In this document: positions 1 through 8,265 of the stretch, piece by piece
Layout of the letters: every line of letters begins with the position of its first letter
Numbering within the stretch: position 1 is the stretch's first letter
Source: an uncultured bacterium
Lineage (GTDB): Bacteria > Verrucomicrobiota > Kiritimatiellia > PWTM01
Reading direction: 5' to 3'
NCBI GenBank assembly: GCA_938005705.1
Contig: CALLML010000114.1
Span: forward strand, 1 to 35,906
DNA length: 35,906 nt
Notes under the pieces: model-generated
The model's database searches: none
What the model was told of the DNA's origin: nothing
What the model saw: the letters and a program-made list of their open reading frames with translations, nothing else
Made by a program: the position numbers and the translations under genes

Positions 1-29
1 AGCAGACAGTCTGTAGGAGCATCAGTCAT
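1..29 (-). CDS. Transposase, first codons only (left IS copy)
   Basis: On the - strand an ATG at 29-27 opens a frame of nine full codons (MTDAPTDCL) before the window ends. The right-hand copy starts MTDTPTDCL in the same context, so the two copies differ by one residue here. GAGG at 40-37 is the likely ribosome-binding site, 7 nt before the ATG. This is a fragment caused by the window edge, not evidence of a broken gene. Confidence 0.55.
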
Positions 30-95
30 TGGAAAACCTCGCATGCCGTTTTGTGTAACGGACTAAACGATCGCATGTTACAGAGGTTTTCCAAT
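28..95 (-). promoter_or_regulatory. Hairpin covering the transposase ribosome-binding site and start (left copy)
   Basis: ATTGGAAAACCTC at 28-40 and GAGGTTTTCCAAT at 83-95 are perfect 13-bp inverted repeats 42 nt apart. Inside, CATGC (42-46) can pair with GCATG (73-77), and CCGTT (46-50) with AACGG (57-61). On the - strand, which is the transposase mRNA sense, the 3' arm contains the GAGG ribosome-binding site and the first two bases of the ATG. The pairing is seen directly; a role in repressing transposase translation is inferred. Confidence 0.5.
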
Positions 96-142
96 ACTAT
101 TTTCCAACTATTTCATGCCCCTTCGTGAATATTCCGGGTTAG

Positions 143-410
143 GCGGATGAAAACGCGAAGCCACGTGGCGAGTCGTGGCCGGAGAACTCCGAATCGAGCC
201 TGCAATCGCAGACGGATGCTGCCTTCGTCCAGCGATACACCGAGCGCAAGGCGGCCTACACTCGCGCATCGCACCGCCTTTTGGCACCGAGCGCCGCGAG
301 GCGGCCTGCATATTCGTACTTTGGCCTTGTTGCGGGCAATGAATTGGGGCATCTTGCGTGCGCGCGATCCCTGCGTCGATGGCAAACGGACTCATAAAGG
401 AGCGGGTTTT
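143..410. other. Intergenic leader before the envelope operon
   Basis: No convincing gene. The epimerase frame stays open back to position 147, but the upstream part is arginine-rich and lacks a family match, and the true start at 411 has its own ribosome-binding site. The stretch holds an imperfect direct repeat, ACCGAGCGC..AGGCGGCCT, at 239-260 and 286-310. No clear sigma-70 promoter was seen. Confidence 0.5.
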
Positions 411-1397
411 ATGCGTATTCTGGTCACCGGAGGAACAGGTTTCACCGGCAAGGCCCTCGTCAGACGGTTGCTGAACGACGGTCATCAGGTGGTTTCCCTG
501 GATTACCGCGAACATTATAAAACCCATGAGATTCGTGACTGGGGCGCGGAGGTGGTCATCGGATCGGTGACGGACCCTGACGTCGTGCGCCGATGCATGA
601 AGGGCGTCGAGGTGGTTCACCATCTCGCCGCGGCCTTCCGCGAACTCGATGTGAACCGCAAGCACTACTGGACGGTCAATGTCCAAGGGACACGGAACGT
701 CCTCGAAGCCGCTGTAGCCGAAGGTGTGCGCAAGGTGATCTATTGTAGCACCTGCGGTGTTCACGGCAATGTTCGCCATCCGCCTACGGATGAGGATCAC
801 AACCTAGCCCCTGCGGATTACTATCAGCAGACCAAGTACGAGGCCGAGCCTATTTGCATGGAATTCTTCCGTAAGGGCCTGAAGACGCTCATCCTGCGCC
901 CCGCCGCTATTTATGGACCGGGCGATCCGGAACGTTTTTTTCTCATCTTCAAGCGCGTGGCGACCGGCCGTTTCCCCATGTTCGGCAGAGGAAAGACGCT
1001 CTATCACCCGCTCTACATCGACAACCTGGTGGACGCATTTGTGTTGGCTCAGGCCCCGGGCGTGGGGGAAGGGCGGACCTATCTGATCGCCGACGAGGAA
1101 TACGTTGCCATTGAAGACCTCGTGCGACGCGTGGCGCGCGCCATGAACGTGGAGGTAAAGATCCCGCACTATCCTCTATGGCCCCTGGTGATCGCCGGCC
1201 ACGTCTGCGAAAAGTCCTGTCGCCCCTTCCATATCCCCCCCCCCATATTCCCGCGCCGCGTGGACTGGTACCGCCAGAATCGGGCGTTCGACATCAGCCG
1301 CGCCAAGCGGGAGCTGGGCTACCGACCCGCGGTGGGGTTAGATGAAGGATTGAGGCGGACGTATGAATGGTACCGAGCCGAGGGGCTGCTCGCTTGA
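411..1397 (+). CDS. NAD-dependent epimerase/dehydratase (extended SDR)
   Basis: 328 aa. The Rossmann nucleotide-binding motif GGTGFTG lies at residues 7-13, directly after the first beta strand. The catalytic YxxxK is present in YYQQTK, and the C-terminal half has the usual RPAAIYGPGD and HPLYIDNLVDAF segments of extended short-chain dehydrogenases acting on nucleotide sugars or related substrates. The ATG at 411 is chosen because AAAGGAG lies about 8 nt upstream and the Rossmann fold starts at residue 2. The 3' end overlaps the next gene by 35 nt, so the two are probably co-transcribed. A run of ten C at 1235-1244 encodes three prolines and keeps the frame here. The exact sugar substrate cannot be told. 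The neighbouring glycosyltransferase suggests envelope glycan or glycolipid synthesis. Confidence 0.88.
   Translation: MRILVTGGTGFTGKALVRRLLNDGHQVVSLDYREHYKTHEIRDWGAEVVIGSVTDPDVVRRCMKGVEVVHHLAAAFRELDVNRKHYWTVNVQGTRNVLEAAVAEGVRKVIYCSTCGVHGNVRHPPTDEDHNLAPADYYQQTKYEAEPICMEFFRKGLKTLILRPAAIYGPGDPERFFLIFKRVATGRFPMFGRGKTLYHPLYIDNLVDAFVLAQAPGVGEGRTYLIADEEYVAIEDLVRRVARAMNVEVKIPHYPLWPLVIAGHVCEKSCRPFHIPPPIFPRRVDWYRQNRAFDISRAKRELGYRPAVGLDEGLRRTYEWYRAEGLLA
1235..1244 (+). repeat. C10 homopolymer inside the epimerase gene
   Basis: Ten consecutive C bases flanked by ATAT on both sides, coding for Ile-Pro-Pro-Pro-Ile at about epimerase residue 276. A slip of one base would shift the frame and remove the last 50 or so residues, including the substrate-domain helices. 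It could be a phase-variable tract or simply a site of sequencing error. Confidence 0.8.
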
Positions 1398-4395
1398 ATC
1401 CGGCGTCTCGCGGCCCTCGCGCGTTTGTACGGCCGTCGGCGCCTTCGTACTCCTGCTGGCTGCAGCCGCTCGCTGGAGCGGGGCATGGGCCGGTGCACGC
1501 ATCACTGATCCCGACGCCGGCGTCGTCGCACTGATGGCGCGCCATATGGCGGAAGGAAGAGACTTTCCGACTTTTTTCTATGGTCAGGCCTACATGGGTT
1601 CGCTGGAGCCCGCCGTCAGTGCCCTGTTCTGCCGGTTGTTGGGCGTTTCCGGTTTTGCCGTAAACCTCGGCACCGCCTTTTTCGGATGGCTGCTGATTCC
1701 GGTCCTATGGCGCTGGGGGCGCGCGATCGGCGGATTTTGGGGAGGGCTGGTCGCCGCCTTGCTGTGCGCAATCGGTCCTCGTGAGTTCGCTTGGTTCATG
1801 GTCGTTCCCCGGGGCGGCTACGCGGCCGCCACGCTACTGCAAACACTTTTGTTGGCCGGCGCCGCATCCGCCAGCGTCCGATTCCGAAAGAACGAATATG
1901 TTTCCACAACCTTTGCGATCGGTCTCGGATTGGCAGCTGGCCTGGCGTGGTGGTGCCATCCAATCACGACATCAGCCCTGGTTACGGCAACGGTCTTGCT
2001 GGCGATCGGGATGCGCGGACGTATCCTGAACCGTTTCGTCCTGTGGGCGGCGGCGGGTTTCTTCCTCGGCAGCGCTCCGTTCTGGATCTGGAATCTCCGC
2101 AACGGCTGGGCCTCACTGCGAATGATGAAAGGGGTCGGTTCCATCCGATTTGTTGAGGGGTTGTATTATCTTCCATTACGTTGGGCGCGGCTCGCGGGGG
2201 GAGGGGAGGGCCCGCCCTCGCTTTTCGTCCTGACCCACCTGGCCCTTTACGGCCTTTTAGCAGCAGCCGGCGTGATTGCGCTGATCGTGTGGTTCCTCCG
2301 TACTCGAAAATGGGATGCGATGGTGGCCACGGGAGTCGCGGTCAGTCTGCATTCTGTCTTCGCCCTTCTGCTATATACGCACAGCGTCTTTATCATCATG
2401 CACACGGCGCGCTATCTGGTTCCGCTGATGCCATCGCTGGCAATACTGACCGCTGTTGCTGCGGGCGCGGGTCGACAGCGACGCGCCGTCCCGCTTGCGA
2501 TCGCCGGCCTGGCCATCGCGGCGGCCGCTTTACAATCATCTTATTTTGGGGAGGTCGCACGCCGGCGAGAGCGGCACCTCTATTTGCGACAGACCGACGT
2601 GCATCTGGCGAAGGTGCTGGAAGACATGAAAGCCGAAGCAGTCTATGCGCATTTTCATTATCACCCGTTCAATTTTGCCCTCGGCGAGCGGTGGGTCTTT
2701 ACCGAGGGCCGCGCCGAGCGCGTGCCCGGCTATGCGGAGCGCGCCGAAACCGCGGATCGAATCGCCTTTCTCGGCAATCGTTTCGGTGCGGAGAGCTTCA
2801 CGACGCTCGCCGGCGGACGGTCCCGCAGGATGGAGGCGGATGGCATACGCATCGCCGCCGATTTTGAACCGCCCCATGTGGCATTGGAAGAAATCCCGCC
2901 GACGCGTTGGAGCAGGATCACTGATATGGATGGGAACGATCTGTCCCATCGGCTGGCGGATCGCGATGCGGATACCGGGTGGGCAGTCGCCGGGGTCCCG
3001 TTCGAAGAAACCGGGTTTGAGATTCATTTTGCCGATCCCGAGCGCCCGGCCATGCTGAGACTTTGCCTGAGCTTTTTGGATTTTGGCCATTGTGAAGCCT
3101 CCGTTGAACAGCTGGACCCGCGGGATGGACGATGGCACATCGTTCATAGCCGACAACATCTCCCTCAGTTGCATTGGTCCGGTCCACGTCCGTTTCCGAT
3201 GGGACGGCGATTTCGCATCGAGTATGCCCTTCCCGAAGAACCCGCTGCGGCCCTTCGGTGGCGGGTCCGGCCCTGGCCTCATCATGAGGGACATGCCAGC
3301 GGACGAATGTTCGAGGCGCAGGTCTTCTCCAAGGTCGAACGCCATGTGCCGCGCGAGGATGAAGCCATTGCCGATCTCGTGAACGCCTTGAAAAAAACCG
3401 GCGTTCGGCGCGCCTATGCCGATCGCTGGATCTCCAATGCATTGGCCGCACGCGCCGGCGATGTGGAGGTCGAACGGGATATTCCGCCCGGCGCCTCCGA
3501 CGCCCTTGGAGCGGAGGGGCGCTTGCATTGGATGCCCGGAACGGGGATCGTCGCGCGCGACCACGACGCGCCGCAAATTCGATCGGCGCTGGACGCGGCG
3601 GGGCTCCGTTTCACGGAAGCCGCCGTTCCGCCCTGGCGTCTGTTCGTCGCCGCGCCGCCGAAGTTCGATTCCTGCCCACCCCTGTTTTGGACCGGCTACA
3701 CGCTTTTCAAGGGTCAGATCATCGCGAATTGGCGGCATCATCTCGACCGGTTGATTGCGGGACTGGAGACGCCACAAGGGGCGTCCGAGGCCGTGCAATG
3801 GCTGGAGGATTTGTGTCGGCGCCGGCCCGATCTGCTCTCGGCCGCCGGCCCGCTGGTCATCCGACTGCGCGAAGCGTTTTCCGACCGGCTGCCTGGCGAA
3901 ATTGAACGCGAATGGCGCGCGCAAAGCGTTCCGCCTATCCCGCTTCCAGCCGTTTTTGAGGACGGATTGGCGCTTGTCGGCATCGGGGTAACGCCTGCCT
4001 CCGTGCCGCCCGGCGGGCGAGTTCAAATCCGTTTCTTCTGGCGATTTTCCCCTGACTATCCATTTGCGGGGAAGATTGTGTTTGTCCATTTTCAAGCAGG
4101 CCCCCTGCGTTTTCAGGATGATCACGGCTTTCCCAATCACTGGCGCTACGAGATTCCCCACGTTCCACGGGGGGTGGTATATCACGAGGAACGCGTCGTT
4201 CATGTTCCTCCAAACGCGCCCGATGGGCCGGTGCGCCTGGTGATCGGAGTCTACGACACGGCCACACGGCGGCGGGATCGTGTGCAATCGTCATTGCAAA
4301 CCTCGCGGCGGGCATTAATGTATGACGGCGTTTTTTGCATCACCTCCGGCGCCAGGGAGCCGGCGACCATGAAAAACAGCAAGGAGAATCCATGA
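1363..4395 (+). CDS. GT-C (PMT/GT39-like) membrane glycosyltransferase with large C-terminal soluble region
   Basis: 1010 aa. The first third (about residues 20-400) is a polytopic membrane domain with repeated 18-22 residue hydrophobic segments. After the first segment comes TDPDAG (Asp49, Asp51), then FPTFFYGQAYMGSLEP at 68-83, the arrangement of the first extracytoplasmic loop in polyprenyl-phosphate-sugar-dependent GT-C enzymes, where an Asp is catalytic. Residues about 400-1000 are hydrophilic: 510-650 (HRLADRDADTGW onward) resemble a discoidin/F5-8-like beta-sandwich, and 890-990 form another beta-rich stretch (VPPGGRVQIRFFWRF). It probably transfers a sugar to a lipid or surface glycan on the outer face of the membrane. 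The ATG at 1363 overlaps the epimerase end by 35 nt; a later start is possible. The stop overlaps the next ATG as ATGA. The fold assignment is good, the acceptor unknown. Confidence 0.75.
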   Translation: MNGTEPRGCSLESGVSRPSRVCTAVGAFVLLLAAAARWSGAWAGARITDPDAGVVALMARHMAEGRDFPTFFYGQAYMGSLEPAVSALFCRLLGVSGFAVNLGTAFFGWLLIPVLWRWGRAIGGFWGGLVAALLCAIGPREFAWFMVVPRGGYAAATLLQTLLLAGAASASVRFRKNEYVSTTFAIGLGLAAGLAWWCHPITTSALVTATVLLAIGMRGRILNRFVLWAAAGFFLGSAPFWIWNLRNGWASLRMMKGVGSIRFVEGLYYLPLRWARLAGGGEGPPSLFVLTHLALYGLLAAAGVIALIVWFLRTRKWDAMVATGVAVSLHSVFALLLYTHSVFIIMHTARYLVPLMPSLAILTAVAAGAGRQRRAVPLAIAGLAIAAAALQSSYFGEVARRRERHLYLRQTDVHLAKVLEDMKAEAVYAHFHYHPFNFALGERWVFTEGRAERVPGYAERAETADRIAFLGNRFGAESFTTLAGGRSRRMEADGIRIAADFEPPHVALEEIPPTRWSRITDMDGNDLSHRLADRDADTGWAVAGVPFEETGFEIHFADPERPAMLRLCLSFLDFGHCEASVEQLDPRDGRWHIVHSRQHLPQLHWSGPRPFPMGRRFRIEYALPEEPAAALRWRVRPWPHHEGHASGRMFEAQVFSKVERHVPREDEAIADLVNALKKTGVRRAYADRWISNALAARAGDVEVERDIPPGASDALGAEGRLHWMPGTGIVARDHDAPQIRSALDAAGLRFTEAAVPPWRLFVAAPPKFDSCPPLFWTGYTLFKGQIIANWRHHLDRLIAGLETPQGASEAVQWLEDLCRRRPDLLSAAGPLVIRLREAFSDRLPGEIEREWRAQSVPPIPLPAVFEDGLALVGIGVTPASVPPGGRVQIRFFWRFSPDYPFAGKIVFVHFQAGPLRFQDDHGFPNHWRYEIPHVPRGVVYHEERVVHVPPNAPDGPVRLVIGVYDTATRRRDRVQSSLQTSRRALMYDGVFCITSGAREPATMKNSKENP

Positions 4396-5021
4396 AAATA
4401 GCGACATGGGGTAAACTTGCGCTGACATTGTTCATCGCGGGCCTCTGGACGGCCTGCGACGACGACGGCGGCGGCGAATCGCACGATTTCGGCGATAACG
4501 ACCCGAATGTGGTCGTGGCGCTGGGCGACAGCATCACCGCCGGCTATCCCGGCGGACTGGTTCCATATCCGGCCATCCTGTCTTCCATGGTGGCCAAGCG
4601 CGTCGTCAATGGCGGTGTCAGCGGCAACACGTCGGGCGAAGCCGCTGCGCGGGTTCCGGGACTGCTGAATCGCCACCGCCCCGGTTACCTGATCATTCTG
4701 ATCGGGTCCAACGACGCGATTGGAGGACTCGATCCCCAAACGACGGTTGCTCGCGTCCGCGGGATCATCGGCCAGGCCCGCGCGCGAAAGACGGTTCCCA
4801 TTCTCTCCTCCATTCCGCCGATGTACGGATCATATCGGATTTATCAGGGACATGTGGAGGCATTGAACACCGCACTACGTGCGATGGCCTCGGAGGAGCG
4901 GGTCAAATTCGTCAATGCGGGCGGCCGACTCAACGACGAGATGCTATTCCAGCGCGACGGCCTCCATCCGAACCAGGAGGGCCATCAGCGATTGGCCACC
5001 GCCTTCGCCAACGCACTCTGA
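4392..5021 (+). CDS. SGNH/GDSL hydrolase, predicted lipoprotein
   Basis: 209 aa. All SGNH blocks are visible: GDSIT with the nucleophile Ser near residue 38, the block II Gly in GGVSGNTS, the block III Asn in GSNDA, and the DxxH pair in DGLHPN near the C-terminus. The N-terminus (MKIATWGKLALTLF) is followed by GLWTAC, a lipobox-like sequence, and an acidic DDDGGG linker, so it is probably a lipid-anchored periplasmic esterase or lysophospholipase/deacetylase. The ATG at 4392 is favoured by AAGGAGAA just upstream and by the 4-nt ATGA overlap with the glycosyltransferase, which implies translational coupling. A likely job is acyl or acetyl removal from the glycan made by the two preceding genes; that is inference from context. 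Confidence 0.85.
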   Translation: MKIATWGKLALTLFIAGLWTACDDDGGGESHDFGDNDPNVVVALGDSITAGYPGGLVPYPAILSSMVAKRVVNGGVSGNTSGEAAARVPGLLNRHRPGYLIILIGSNDAIGGLDPQTTVARVRGIIGQARARKTVPILSSIPPMYGSYRIYQGHVEALNTALRAMASEERVKFVNAGGRLNDEMLFQRDGLHPNQEGHQRLATAFANAL

Positions 5022-5391
5022 AGAGTGCGGTGTGTGACGGCAAGTGGATCGAGAAATGCCGTGGTCAACACTTGCGGCCAGGGTGAAAATCGCCTTTCCC
5101 TTTTCGGCGGTCGCTGATTGCTCCCCTCCGGTTTCGCAAGCGGAAAACCACTCTTCACGGAATGTTGTGGCGAGCGCCGACCGCCGCCGTCGCCGTGCCC
5201 GAACAACACGTATGACATGTTCGCGTGTTCAGCATCGGCGAAATAGTTGCGGCTGGCGAGCGGGGGGGGCGGCATCGGGCGTCGCGTTGTAGGTATCCGT
5301 AGGGGGGAATGTGTCAGTACGCGGCTGCCGTCTATTCCTTCCCACAGAAACGTCTCGTGCGGGAAACGGTTGAATTGGTTCCACGACGGCT
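5022..5391. other. Non-coding stretch after the envelope operon
   Basis: No supported gene and no obvious rho-independent terminator. It includes a G8 run at 5262-5269 and a G6 run near 5300. It may be the 3' flank of the decayed gene to the right. Confidence 0.4.
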
Positions 5392-6167
5392 TCAGCGGGA
5401 GAAAATAACGAATACCGGCACGTTATGGAATCCAAGGGAGATGCCCCGAATAGCCGAAACGTCGGAATACCAGAATTCCGCACATCGCCGCCCGAGCTCG
5501 CGCTCGTAGAACCGTTGCTCGTAAAGCAACCGGCGATCGAGCGATTCGCCCGAAAGCAGGCCGCAGTCCGACTCCGCCCAGGCGCCACCGCATGGAACGA
5601 ACCGGCGCTCGGCGGCGTTGGCGCGGTCGTTAGCCCACATCGAGCGGTCGTCGAGGCAACACCGATGACGATCTCGTTCCCCATAAAAAACGCCCGGTGG
5701 CGTCGGGATTCGCTCTCGAGCAGGTGGTGCGCCACCTCGTGCAGCACGCGAAGGTCCCATGTCAGATTCCGGGCTTCGCGATCAAACACGGTGATTTCCA
5801 CCTGCGTTATCTCGCCAATGTTTTCGCCGGCGTTGAGTCCAAACAGGTGATTTCACGCCATTTCAATCTCGCATTCCACAACTTCTCCTCCACGGGCCGA
5901 GGTCATTACGGGAAACTCGATGCAGATCGGATGCCGGCCGGCCCGCACGCCGGTCAGATCCTGAAGCATGCGGACATCCTTCCAGACACAGACTTCCGAG
6001 TTGCTGTTCCGGAGGAGATGAACCTCGCGCCCGACCCAAGCCTCCGAAATCCGAACCAAGGCCTTGAACCCGTGCTTGGGCCCGCTAGGGCCGAATCTTT
6101 TGCCCACTCCGGCGGAGCGATATTGGTGTCCTATCGCCTCTTCCTAAGTCATTCGATCTGGCGCCGA
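5392..6167 (-). pseudogene. Decayed gene with an HExxH (zincin-like) motif
   Basis: On the - strand one frame runs from about 6143 to 5856 (readable core GHQYRSAGVGKRF to VVECEIEMA), hits a TGA at 5855-5853, and continues in the same frame as NHLFGLNAGENIGEITQ and then EITVFDREARNLTWDLRVL. It next shows HEVAHH (codons near 5741-5724), an HExxH zinc-metallopeptidase signature. After about position 5660 the coding-like sequence moves to another frame (RRFVPCGGAWAESDCGLL, RRLLYEQRFYERELGRR) and ends at 5392. A nonsense codon (possibly Trp TGG to TGA) plus a frameshift fits a pseudogene or a gene with sequencing errors. More remnants in the same frame may reach 6368, past a stop at 6170-6168. I do not recognise the family beyond the motif. 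Confidence 0.45.
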
Positions 6168-6628
6168 TCACACCTGCAGGTTCAGCGATTGCCGCTCCGG
6201 ATACCATCGTGAGGCCAACTCGTCGGCAAAACAGCGGACGCGATGGAACGTGATATTGAAACCTTTGTGCATGACGAATGAAAACGCGCTTCGGCATGAT
6301 CCCGGGAATGTATTCCGAAGCTGAAGCGGAATTGGGTTGAGTGAGGGGCGCCCAAGATCATCGTGCAAAGAGATGATTTTCGGCCCTTTGTTCGATCCAT
6401 GTGTGCGAGTTTCACGGTTTGTCTCCCCCTTATCCCTGCCTTTCGGGGAGACCTTGCGAAAGGAGAAATGTGCTCTTGCGTTGGCACGCGCCCTTCCGCG
6501 GGGAAGACGTCAACGAACATGAGTGCCGACTGGGCCGAGGGGTGCCAACGGATTCGTCGCGGGCACTGGAAAGGCGAACGCCTGTTCGCCAGAACTGGAT
6601 GCGCCGTGGGGGCGTTCCGCGATCCGGG
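6168..6628. other. Spacer, possibly further remnants of the decayed gene
   Basis: A - strand open stretch at 6368-6168 (NITFHRVRCFADELASRW) is in phase with the pseudogene to its left and may be its 5' part. Nothing convincing was found between 6369 and 6628. Confidence 0.3.
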
Positions 6629-7045
6629 TCAGCGAAATGTGAACGCACGCTGCGCCAGAAAACCAAAGCCTCCGGCCGTGAGATCTGCCGCTATCTTCGC
6701 GATGAAGGGATCATCCGGCAGAGCGCGTGCGTAGAAGAACGCCGCAATCGCAGTCACAACATAACCTCCCGCCCACACCATCCAGAATCGCTGAAATTGA
6801 CGGAACCCTCCCAGTGCGCGCCGGCGCCTCCATGTCCACCAGCGGTTGCCGGCGAAACTTACCAGGCCGCCCGCCGGTCGGCTCACGAGGACCGCAATTG
6901 CCACCGGCCATTTCGCGCAGGCGACCAGCGTCCCCCAGACCGCATAATCAGTTGCCGTAGCCGCCGCCCCGCACAGGACATAACGCCACAGATCATTTCC
7001 CCATTGTTGAACGGTTCGAAAAAAAGGCGACTCCACTTCACTCAT
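6629..7045 (-). CDS. GtrA-family membrane protein
   Basis: 138 aa with four hydrophobic segments (about residues 20-38, 45-65, 85-105 and 115-132), the size and topology of the GtrA family. The start WRYVLCGAAATATDYAVW matches the family pattern (R-F-x-x-V-G-x-x-x-x-x-x-D). Members are proposed to move polyprenyl-linked sugars across the membrane or to assist glycosyltransferases. The ATG overlaps the stop of the upstream MscS gene as ATGA (7042-7045), so the two are translationally coupled. No glycosyltransferase lies next to it on this strand; the GT-C enzyme at 1363-4395 is a distant possible partner. Confidence 0.82.
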   Translation of the reverse strand: MSEVESPFFRTVQQWGNDLWRYVLCGAAATATDYAVWGTLVACAKWPVAIAVLVSRPAGGLVSFAGNRWWTWRRRRALGGFRQFQRFWMVWAGGYVVTAIAAFFYARALPDDPFIAKIAADLTAGGFGFLAQRAFTFR

Positions 7046-8175
7046 ACCGGCGAACCTCGCGGCGTTTCCGATGGAGCAATTGACGCCGAGAGCGCTCGCT
7101 TCGGATCACCGGCGAGATAGAGCGTTTGCGTTGGGAACGCAAACTCAATACCCTCCTCGTTGAAGCGCCGTAGTAAGTCAAAGTTGAATTTTTCGCTGAA
7201 GGCCATATACGCGAAAAAGTCTGGTGGATGGTACCAGTAAATTACGAGGATGTTCAGCGATGCGGCGTTGAAGTCGTTAAAGAAGATACGAGGCGGTCGA
7301 TCCGGACTCATGCCCTCGTGGTTGGCTAACAGCTCCTTGATGATCTCTATGGCGCGCCGCACCTTTTCTGGCGGCGTATCGTATGGGATGGTGATATTCA
7401 TCATGCGACGGATAAAGGGGCGACGGCTGATGTTGACGATGACTCTGTTGGCCAGCTCGCCGTTCGGGAAAGTCAATAAGTTGCCGTCCAGAGTGCGTAT
7501 GCGTGTGGAGCGCATGCCCACGGCTTCCACAATACCGTCGTGACCATCCACCATGATGCGCTGACCGAGTTCGAACGGCTTGTCGGCGAGGATGATGAGC
7601 GAACCGAAGAAATTCTTGATGGATTCCTGGCCGGCGAGGGCGATCGCCAGGCTTCCCACTCCAAGGCCGGCGATCAGCGAGGTCAGGGGGCGGTCACTGA
7701 GCATCTGGATAGCCTGCACAATCGTGAGCACCACGATCGTTACACGCAGACTCTTGCGCAGCATGGTCACCAGCATGTCGTCGAGCTTGCTTTCCGTGCG
7801 CTCGGCCCGACGGTTGAGCAACACATAGATGACGTCCACCACACAGTAAAGGGTGTAGCCGACGGCCATCACCATCAGCACACCGGTCGCAGCGGAGACT
7901 GATCCCGACATGCGTTCGGGGAGAATCAGAAAGCGAAAAGCCTGGATGAGTCCAATAGCGGACGACAAAAGCCCGATCGAGCGACTGAGGGACTCCAGAA
8001 AGACCGGCCAGACGATCTTGCCCGAAGTCCGAAGCCGACCGGCGGCCTGCGTCAACTGCAGGCGCGCTACGCGTCCGGCGACGAAAAAGACCAGCAGTAC
8101 GGTGAAAAATAGAATCACCCGCCAGAGCTCATTATCTCCGACGCGCACCTCTCGGAAGATCTGCCATGCACTCAT
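7042..8175 (-). CDS. Small-conductance mechanosensitive channel (MscS family)
   Basis: 377 aa. The N-terminal half has four to five membrane segments. The pore-lining helix and beta domain that define MscS follow: SLIAGLGVGSLAIALAGQ (about residues 167-184), the Gly/Ala-rich TM3, then the beta domain with DKPFELGQRIMVDG and FPNGELANRVIVN, and a C-terminal alpha/beta cytoplasmic part. It would open under hypo-osmotic stress and release solutes. It is somewhat longer than E. coli MscS (286 aa) because of additional N-terminal helices. There is no strong ribosome-binding site at the ATG. It overlaps gtrA by 4 nt. Confidence 0.9.
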   Translation of the reverse strand: MSAWQIFREVRVGDNELWRVILFFTVLLVFFVAGRVARLQLTQAAGRLRTSGKIVWPVFLESLSRSIGLLSSAIGLIQAFRFLILPERMSGSVSAATGVLMVMAVGYTLYCVVDVIYVLLNRRAERTESKLDDMLVTMLRKSLRVTIVVLTIVQAIQMLSDRPLTSLIAGLGVGSLAIALAGQESIKNFFGSLIILADKPFELGQRIMVDGHDGIVEAVGMRSTRIRTLDGNLLTFPNGELANRVIVNISRRPFIRRMMNITIPYDTPPEKVRRAIEIIKELLANHEGMSPDRPPRIFFNDFNAASLNILVIYWYHPPDFFAYMAFSEKFNFDLLRRFNEEGIEFAFPTQTLYLAGDPKRALSASIAPSETPRGSPV

Positions 8176-8265
8176 AAGAAAAAGCGTTGTCTAGATTGCC
8201 GACTTGGGCTTGTTTGACAAGCCTTTCCTGTTTCGTTTCCGGCCGAGACTACACGTTGATCCTTT

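Larger units (their letters stand above)
1..142 (-). mobile_element. End of an IS1380-like insertion sequence (left copy, cut by the window edge)
   Basis: Positions 1-142 are the reverse complement of 35695-35836 with only two mismatches (positions 20 and 24). The match stops abruptly inside the window after position 142, which marks the element boundary; the tip reads TAACCCGGAATATTCACGAA when read outward. The element runs off the left edge. Read on the - strand it has about 113 nt of untranslated sequence and then the start of a transposase gene at position 29. The IS1380 assignment rests on the longer protein fragment seen in the right-hand copy. The far end and the target duplication lie outside the window. 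Confidence 0.7.

Noticed and set aside
147-410. N-terminal extension of the epimerase
   Set aside because: The frame is open, but the Rossmann fold begins right after the ATG at 411, which has its own ribosome-binding site; the upstream translation is Arg-rich with no family match.
2536-4287. 583-codon open frame on the - strand
   Set aside because: It lies antisense to the glycosyltransferase gene, has no domain signature and a composition typical of a GC-rich shadow frame.
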